Assembly (NCBI GenBank): GCA_003996215.1
Contig: QJPP01001815.1
Span: forward strand, 248,001 to 312,000
Reading direction: 5' to 3'
DNA from: Jaltomata sinuosa
Taxonomy: Eukaryota; Streptophyta; Magnoliopsida; Solanales; Solanaceae
DNA length: 64,000 nucleotides
Each line of letters starts with the position of its first letter. The stretch's first letter is position 1. This document shows, piece after piece, positions 58,656 to 64,000 of this stretch. The position numbers were made by a program, and so were the translations under genes. Below the pieces are notes generated by a model. The model was not told the origin of the DNA and did not search any database. It saw only the letters and a list, made by a program, of their open reading frames with translations.

Positions 58656-60060
58656 GTGAATTCTGGTTACAGTCTGTCGCTTTCCTTGGTCATGTGGTAT
58701 CCAACCAAGGGATCCGAGTAGATTCTCAGAAAATTGAGGCAGTAAAGCACTGTCCCATACCCACCTCTCTGACTGATATAAGAAGCTTCTTGGATTTGGC
58801 CGGTTACTACATGAGGTTTGTTGAAGGATTTTTATCCATAGCTGCCCCATTGACCAAGTTGACTCTGAAAAAGGTCAAGTTTCAGTGGTCAGATGAGTGT
58901 GAGAAAAGCTTCTTAGAACTGAATACTAGGTTGACTACAACTCTCGTTTGACTCTACCAGAGGGTTCAGATGGTTATGTGGTTTATTGCAATGTATCTAG
59001 GGTCAGCCTAGGTTGCGTCTTGATGCAGCAGGGTAAGGTCATAGCTTATGCTTCCAGATAGCTTAAGGTCTATGAGAAGAACTACCCGACTCATGACCTC
59101 GAGCTTGCAGTTGTTGTGTTGCACTAAAGATTTGGAGACAGTACTTGTATGGTGTTCATATTGATGAGTTCACAGATTATAAGAGCCTCCAGTGTGTGTT
59201 CACCTAGAAAGAGTTAAATCTTCATCAGAGAAGATGGCTTGAGTTCCTCAAAGATTATGATATGAACGTGCTCTACCATCTAGGTAAGGCCAATGTAGTG
59301 GATGACGCCCTTAGCAGACTGTCCATTAGTAGTGGGTCACATGTTGAGGAAAAGAAGGAAGAATTAGCCAGAGATGTTCATAGGCTTGCTCGCTTAGGAG
59401 TTTGCCTCATGGACACGACAGATGGTGGTGTGATAGTCCAGAATGGGTCAATATCTTCATTGGTAGTGGAGGTTAAAGAGAAGCAAGACATTGATCCCAT
59501 ATTACTTCAGTTGTAAGGTGCAGTTCATCAGCAGAGAGTAGAGGTTTTCTCCCAAGTGGGAGATGGCGTGCTTCGCTACTATGGCCGTTTATGTGTTCCT
59601 AATGTGGGTGAGGTGAGGCAGCAGATCCTTATAGAAGCCCATAATTCCAGATATTCCATTCATCCAGGTGCCACTAAGATGTACTGTGATCTACGGGAAG
59701 TCTATTGGTGGAACGATATGAAGAGGGACATCGCAGATTTTGTGGGTAAGTGTCCTAACCGTCAGTAGGTTAAAGTAGAAAATCAGAAAAGAAGAGGTGT
59801 GACTCATGAGATTAGCATTCCTACTTGGAAGTGGGAAGTGGTCAACATGGATTTTATTACGGGTTTACCTTGTACTCACAGATAGCAAGACTCCATTTGA
59901 GTGATAGTGGATAGAGTCACTAAGTCAACTCACTTCTTGGCGGTCAAGACTACAGATTCAGTGTAAGACTATGCCAGACTCTGCATCAGCGAGATAGTCA
60001 GGTTACATGGGGTCCCCTTGTCTATCATCTCAGATAGAGGTCCTCAGTTTACATCTCAGA
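58656..60060 (+). pseudogene. Element A RT C-terminus to integrase (second copy)
   Basis: This is a second copy of 49951-51345. It has SVAFLGHVVSNQGIRVDSQK, the same frameshift around 58950, RNase H remnants, ALSRLSISSGSHVEE and HNSRYSIHPGATKMY. It shares stops with copy 1, for example the TAG after TTCACC at about 59203 (50503 in copy 1), the TAG after CGTCAG at about 59766 (51061) and the TAG in CACAGATAGCA at about 59884 (51178). It ends in the integrase core at about 60060, where it is fused to the interior of A's 3' LTR. Confidence 0.85.
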
Positions 60061-61049
60061 TACCGTAGTCTAGGAACACGAGCTATCATTTGACTAGTGG
60101 ATCCAAAGATCAGAGAAGTACCAGTTCAAGTCTCAGGATACATGAGTCAGACCACAGACCGTAGTTTAGAACCACGGCCCGTCCTGTCACTCGTGGTCTC
60201 CCTTAATCATAGGGCCCCCAGTTTAGGGCTTAGAGACCACGAGTCAGGTCACAGACCCTACTTCAGAACCACGGTCTGTCCTTTGACTCATGGAATCCTC
60301 AGACCAGACTAGAGTCCCAGGAACGATGAGCCACATGATGAATCATCGTTCAGGACTATGGTCCATCCTGTGGAGTGATCATTCCCTGAGATCAGAGAAC
60401 CCCCAAGACCCCTAGACAGGACCACAACTCAGTTGACGGTCCATCGTCCAGGACTACGGTCCGTCAACCAAGCCATGATCCCTAAGTCACAATTTTTAGC
60501 AGAGTTCTTTTAAAATTTCCCAGGGGTATTCCGGACTTTTTCTACCTCTTTTAATGCCCAGGCTACGTCATTTTGGTTATTCTAAGCCTAGTTAATAAGC
60601 CAAAACTACCTAAATCACCTATTCTCATAAAAACACCACATACTTAGAAAGAAAAGGAGAAAAAAGGCGACAATTTCTCTCAAGAACAAGTAGAAGGTTC
60701 CTTCAAGTTCAGCCCCAAAACCCAAAGGATTTCTCCGTTGTTTCTTCAACATGTATGTAGGATTTCACTAGTGGGTTCCTTTCACCCATTAGGTCCCTAG
60801 ATTTCAGTCAGTTCTTCAGTTCTCCATTCATTTGTTCAGACCTAGGGTTCCTAAATCTTAGGGATTCATTATAATTAAGATTTTTCTGCTTATGTTGAGG
60901 TCTATTTCATGTTTCTTGGAGAGTTAGTATAGTCACAAGTTCAGGACTCAGAAACCCTAGCATGTCTAAATTTCAGTATTCATAAATTATGCTTTCTAGG
61001 CAGACAATTCAAATGATCATGTTTCACTATTAGAATGCCATTAGTTTCA

Positions 61050-61124
<75 letters not shown>
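61050..61124. repeat. (TA)n(TG)n compound microsatellite
   Basis: About 20 TA units followed by about 16 TG units. The same site in the 5' LTR (43248-43266) has only a handful of each. Confidence 0.95.
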
Positions 61125-61127
<3 letters not shown>

Positions 61128-61527
61128 ATTCTAAGATTATTGTTAGTATTTGAGCTATCCAGTGTTTCAGCTTGTATTCCATTGCTGGCATTTCTGTTGG
61201 GAGTAGACCTAGTACCGAGCGGATGACATGATGAAGGCTTAGCTGTCAGATTAGGCTAGGACTTTTAGTAGCAGTCCCCCAATCCCAAAACTACGGTGCC
61301 ACCGTAGGTGTAAAGAAGGGACAGCTGTCAGGTTAGGTTGCACACCTCTGTCCCTTGTGGACATCAGTTAGTGGATCCACATCAGACTTGTTCATACCCT
61401 TAGCAAGGTATGAACACCCTCCAATCTAGGGTTACAGGTTAGCCCATAGTTAGCTCAGCTTGGGGTATGTCAGTTAATAGTATCTCCCACAGTAAGACTC
61501 ATGTTGCATTGACCTTATATTCAGTTA

Positions 61528-62658
61528 CTAGACACAAAATCCCATGCCAGCACTGGCCCAATATATGTTACGTAGATAAAATTTGAAAAGTCACTAAATT
61601 TATTATATTTTTTATTTAATTATTGTGATTTATAATATTTTTATATATCATTTTAAAATTTTATATGTTACTCCTTTTGGTTTAATTTACGTGGCACAAA
61701 TGGAATATGAATACTTTCTTATATGGTTTTTAAATATTTTCATTTTTTAGTTATTGTGTTATACTCTCGGTCCCAATTTATGTGGCACTAATATAATTTT
61801 GATAGCCGATCAAATTTTTATATTGTGATTTATAATATGTTTACGTAATTGTCAAATACATAATAGAATATTTTAATCAAATATATAACAGATTAAAATG
61901 AGAAGTAAGACAAATAAATTGAAACAGAGAAAATATTAATTTTTTTGAAGTGGGGCCCTGCAAGCAGACATGTCTTGGTATGGGCTCAATATATGTTAAA
62001 TAGATCGAATTTGAAAAGTCACTAAATTTATTATACCTTTTTTTTAATTATTGTTATTTATAATACCTTTTACGTCATTTTCAAATAATATATGTTACTC
62101 CTTTTATTTCAATTTACGTGGCACAAATGAAATTTGAATAGTGAACCAAATTTCTTATATGATTTTTAAATATTTTAAGTTTTTAGTTATTGTGTTCTTC
62201 TCTCGATTCCAATTTATATGGCAGTAATATAATTTTGACAGTCAACCAAATTTTTATATTGTGAATTGTAAGAATATATACAAATTTCCGTGCAATATAT
62301 GTTACATAGAGAGAATTTTTAAATCCACTAAATTTATTATACATTTTTTTAATTGTTGTGATTTATAATACTTTTTATGTCATTTTTATCCCTTTATGTG
62401 GCACTGATACAATTTTGAGAGTCAACAAAAATTTTATATTGTGATTTATAATATCTTTTACGTAATTATCAAATATATAACATAATATTTTGATCAAATA
62501 TATAACATATTAAAATGAAAAGTAAGACAAATAATTTTAAACGGAGAAAATATTAAATTTTCTGAAGTGGGACTCCTTAAGCAGGCAGCTCAAGCAGGCA
62601 CGTTGTCCAAGAGGTGCCTGCTTGAATTCAACTGCCAACCTCTTATATATATGTACAA
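61528..62658. repeat. AT-rich insertion with diverged internal repeats
   Basis: Absent from the 5' LTR of A. It contains three diverged copies of a block beginning near AATATATGTTACGTAGAT and running into CACTAAATTTATTATA (about 61560, 62010 and 62295), plus repeated ATTTATGTGGCACTAATA-type blocks. Phrases like these recur in small mariner/Stowaway-like repeats in Solanaceae by my recollection. AAGCAGGCA and TGCCTGCTTG near 62578-62625 form a short inverted repeat. TTA lies at both edges, but no clear terminal inverted repeat is visible, so the class is not assigned. Confidence 0.5.
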
Positions 62659-63576
62659 TTTAGTTCAGCATGCTATATACTCATGATATTTATTTGGTCA
62701 TTGCATCTCAGCTTACTTCTCAGTTTATGCTTCAGTATACATATTCCCATGTTTAGCCCTTATCTTGTTCAGCTTAGCACATATTTCGCATACTCAGTAC
62801 ATTCAAAGTACTGACGCATACTTTTGTGCTACATCATTTTATGATGTAGGTTCAGGCGCTCAGCATCCAGACCGCGCTTAGCTCGACATTCAGTCCGTAC
62901 TCAGCAGCTTCAGTGGTGAGTCCTCATAGCTCGAGGTTGATAGACATGTTTTACCTTGCAGTCCTTACTTTTTAGTTTCAGATTATTAGAGTTAGTTGGG
63001 GGAATGTCCCAGCAACTCGTATCAGATAGAGGCTTTCAGACATAGACTAGATCCATCTTGATTTGTTAGTGTTGTTTCAGTCATCACTATATCTTTACAT
63101 ATTTTATATTCATACATGTTTGGGTTTTTCCCGCTTCGAATATTAAAACTGTACTTAGCTTCCGCACAGTGCATGTTTTAATTGAGCTTGTATAGATATG
63201 CCATGACATGGGTTAGTTTGGGGTCACTTGTGACACTAAGCACCGTGTTGCATCTAGGGGGTAGCCTCCGGGCGTTACATTTTGCTTCACATTTGGTGCT
63301 CATACTACACTCTGCATTTTCTAGTGCAGATCCTAGTGTGGGCCATCGTTGTTAGCTCATTAGAGACTCGGGCGAGGAGTTGTTTTTGAGATATTTCTGA
63401 CTGAGGGTGAGCTCTTGGCGACCAGAGCTTATCTTTTAGTTATCTTTTATATCATGTACTCTATTACTACTAGGAGACATCTGTATATATTGTTTTGTAT
63501 CCTTTGTACTCCTTATATGTAGTTCAGGCTCTATACTATGATACCATGTCTTGGATTTTGATTTAGCTTCCGCATA

Positions 63577-63578
<2 letters not shown>

Positions 63579-63646
<68 letters not shown>

Positions 63647-63658
63647 TATATATATTCA
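63579..63658. repeat. (AT)n tract forming a long inverted repeat
   Basis: ATGAATATATA... on the left is mirrored by ...TATATATTCAT on the right, with only two short phase breaks in between, so the whole 80-bp tract can fold on itself. It lies in the terminal part of LTR C. Confidence 0.9.
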
Positions 63659-63823
63659 TGTATCTACTTTCTTCGCTTATCATTTTCGCTTCCGCATTTA
63701 TTGTTGTTGTTCCGCTTAATATGTTAGATTGCATCCCATTACTAACCGTTTCGGGCTACAGGAGTAGGTTCGCCTACTGGGAGGTTGTAGGTACCATCAT
63801 GACCGATAAATTGGATCGTGACA

Positions 63824-64000
63824 GTTGTTCCACCAAGCCAAGATCATCGGAGGGGTTTGGTCTGTGACCATAAATGATGGGGGTTCATTAACCTGTTCAA
63901 CATCCTCAACCCTTGGCCTCTTTTCACACCTCATTAGATTTATTTTTACCTGATTGAAGAAAGACCTGAGACTAAGACCATGCTCAATTAGGTTTTCACA
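63824..64000 (-). pseudogene. Element D ORF1, N-terminal part (runs off the window)
   Basis: On the minus strand the last 177 bases are open and hydrophilic, including MRCEKRPRVEDVEQVNEPPS. They lead in register into 39011-38898 across solo LTR C. This is the upstream part of the DUF7745-like ORF of element D; its start and D's 5' LTR lie beyond 64000. Confidence 0.55.

Larger units (their letters stand above)
42057..63279 (+). mobile_element. Chromovirus-type Ty3/gypsy element A, with nested and chimeric B sequence
   Basis: Element A has a 5' LTR (42057-44285), PBS, gag, protease, RT, RNase H, integrase with a C-terminal chromodomain-like end, and a damaged 3' LTR (about 60061-63279), flanked by TSD TTTTG. 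Its RT is split at a GTGAA target by family B LTRs. The A sequence after that point is present twice (49951 to about 52270, and 58656-60060), with truncated B body and a second B LTR in between. Many stops make it inactive. It sits inside solo LTR C. Confidence 0.85.
60061..63279 (+). repeat. 3' LTR of element A, truncated at its start and carrying an insertion
   Basis: The sequence matches the 5' LTR from about its 204th base onward (42260 in the left copy) to the end at 63279 (GGGCGTTACA). The first two hundred bases of the LTR and all sequence between integrase core and LTR are deleted. A dinucleotide tract is strongly expanded at 61050-61124, and 1131 bp of foreign AT-rich DNA are inserted at 61528-62658. 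The TSD TTTTG follows. Confidence 0.9.
39012..63823 (+). mobile_element. Solo LTR C, split by element A
   Basis: LTR C begins TGTGATGACCC at 39012, runs to 42056, resumes at 63285 after element A and ends ATCGTGACA at 63823, about 3.58 kb in total. Flanking GTAGT (39007-39011) and GTTGT (63824-63828) form a TSD with one mismatch, and element D sequence continues on both sides, so it is a solo LTR. Start and general layout resemble LTR family B. It has palindromes CCGCATTTGCGG at 39806-39817 and 39821-39832, a TATA box near 39865, and an (AT)n inverted repeat at 63579-63655. ORFs such as 39098-39481 and 41234-41528 are not known proteins. Confidence 0.85.
14139..64000 (-). mobile_element. Tat/Ogre-like Ty3/gypsy retrotransposon (element D), multiply interrupted
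   Basis: Element D is the base layer of the right three quarters and is read right to left. Its own segments are 14139-16106, 24894-37580, 38898-39011 and 63824-64000; the rest is later insertions. Order in its direction: DUF7745/plant-mobile-domain-like ORF, gag, protease region, RT-RNase H (duplicated), second RNase H, integrase, long 3' UTR with minisatellite, polypurine tract, 3' LTR. An extra ORF before gag, a second RNase H and a long repeat-bearing 3' UTR are hallmarks of the Tat lineage (Ogre, Retand). Its 5' LTR lies beyond the right edge. All frames carry many stops, so it is old. Confidence 0.8.

Noticed and set aside
61035..61226. ORF 61035-61226 with a Tyr-Ile and Cys-Val repeat
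   Set aside because: It is simply the (TA)n(TG)n microsatellite in translation.
1..64000. tRNA, rRNA or bacterial-type operons
   Set aside because: No cloverleaf, rRNA core or ribosome-binding-site-led gene order was seen. The only tRNA-related signals are retrotransposon primer-binding sites.

Overview
The window looks like repeat-rich nuclear DNA of a flowering plant. The retrotransposon lineages (chromovirus-type Ty3/gypsy, Tat/Ogre-like, Athila-like and an L1-type LINE) and the style of the LTRs suggest Solanaceae, probably Solanum or a close relative; that taxonomic call is inference. I find no intact host gene, rRNA, tRNA or CRISPR array. Every coding trace belongs to a mobile element, and nearly all are broken.

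The 64 kb is a stack of insertions inside insertions that can be dated relative to each other from target-site duplications (TSDs). (1) A plus-strand LINE (1-577 and 9659-about 14138) is split by element F (578-9653, TSD ATAGA), a LARD-like non-autonomous LTR element with 3.4-3.5 kb LTRs and a 2 kb non-coding core. (2) From 14139 to the right edge the base layer is element D, a minus-strand Tat/Ogre-like Ty3/gypsy element. Reading it in its own direction (right to left) gives an extra ORF related to the plant mobile domain/DUF7745, gag, protease, reverse transcriptase and RNase H (with a 1.1 kb tandem duplication), a second RNase H, integrase, a long 3' untranslated region carrying a GAGGGTCCTG minisatellite, a polypurine tract and a 0.73 kb 3' LTR. 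(3) Inside D's minisatellite sits a minus-strand solo LTR, A' (16107-24893, TSD CCCAT), itself split by element E (17249-23950, TSD AATAC). E is a young Athila-like element with nearly identical LTRs and only a gag-protease frame. (4) D's first ORF is split by a solo LTR of the E family (37581-38897) and by solo LTR C (39012-42056 plus 63285-63823). (5) Inside C lies element A (42057-63279, TSD TTTTG), a plus-strand chromovirus. (6) A's reverse transcriptase is broken at one GTGAA target by LTRs of family B, and a recombination has left a chimera: solo-like B LTR, A 3' half, truncated B body, B LTR, A 3' half again.

The gene products are those of retrotransposition: Gag particles, aspartic protease, reverse transcriptase, RNase H and integrase. 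Only E keeps an almost open frame (two TGA stops in about 778 codons). It lacks reverse transcriptase and integrase, so any mobility would have to be supplied in trans. The most interesting observations are the clusters of short CG-containing palindromes just upstream of the TATA box in several unrelated LTR families, the A/B chimeric duplication, the gag-only Athila derivative, the DUF7745-like ORF, and a blunt 208-bp foreign insertion in one LTR of F.
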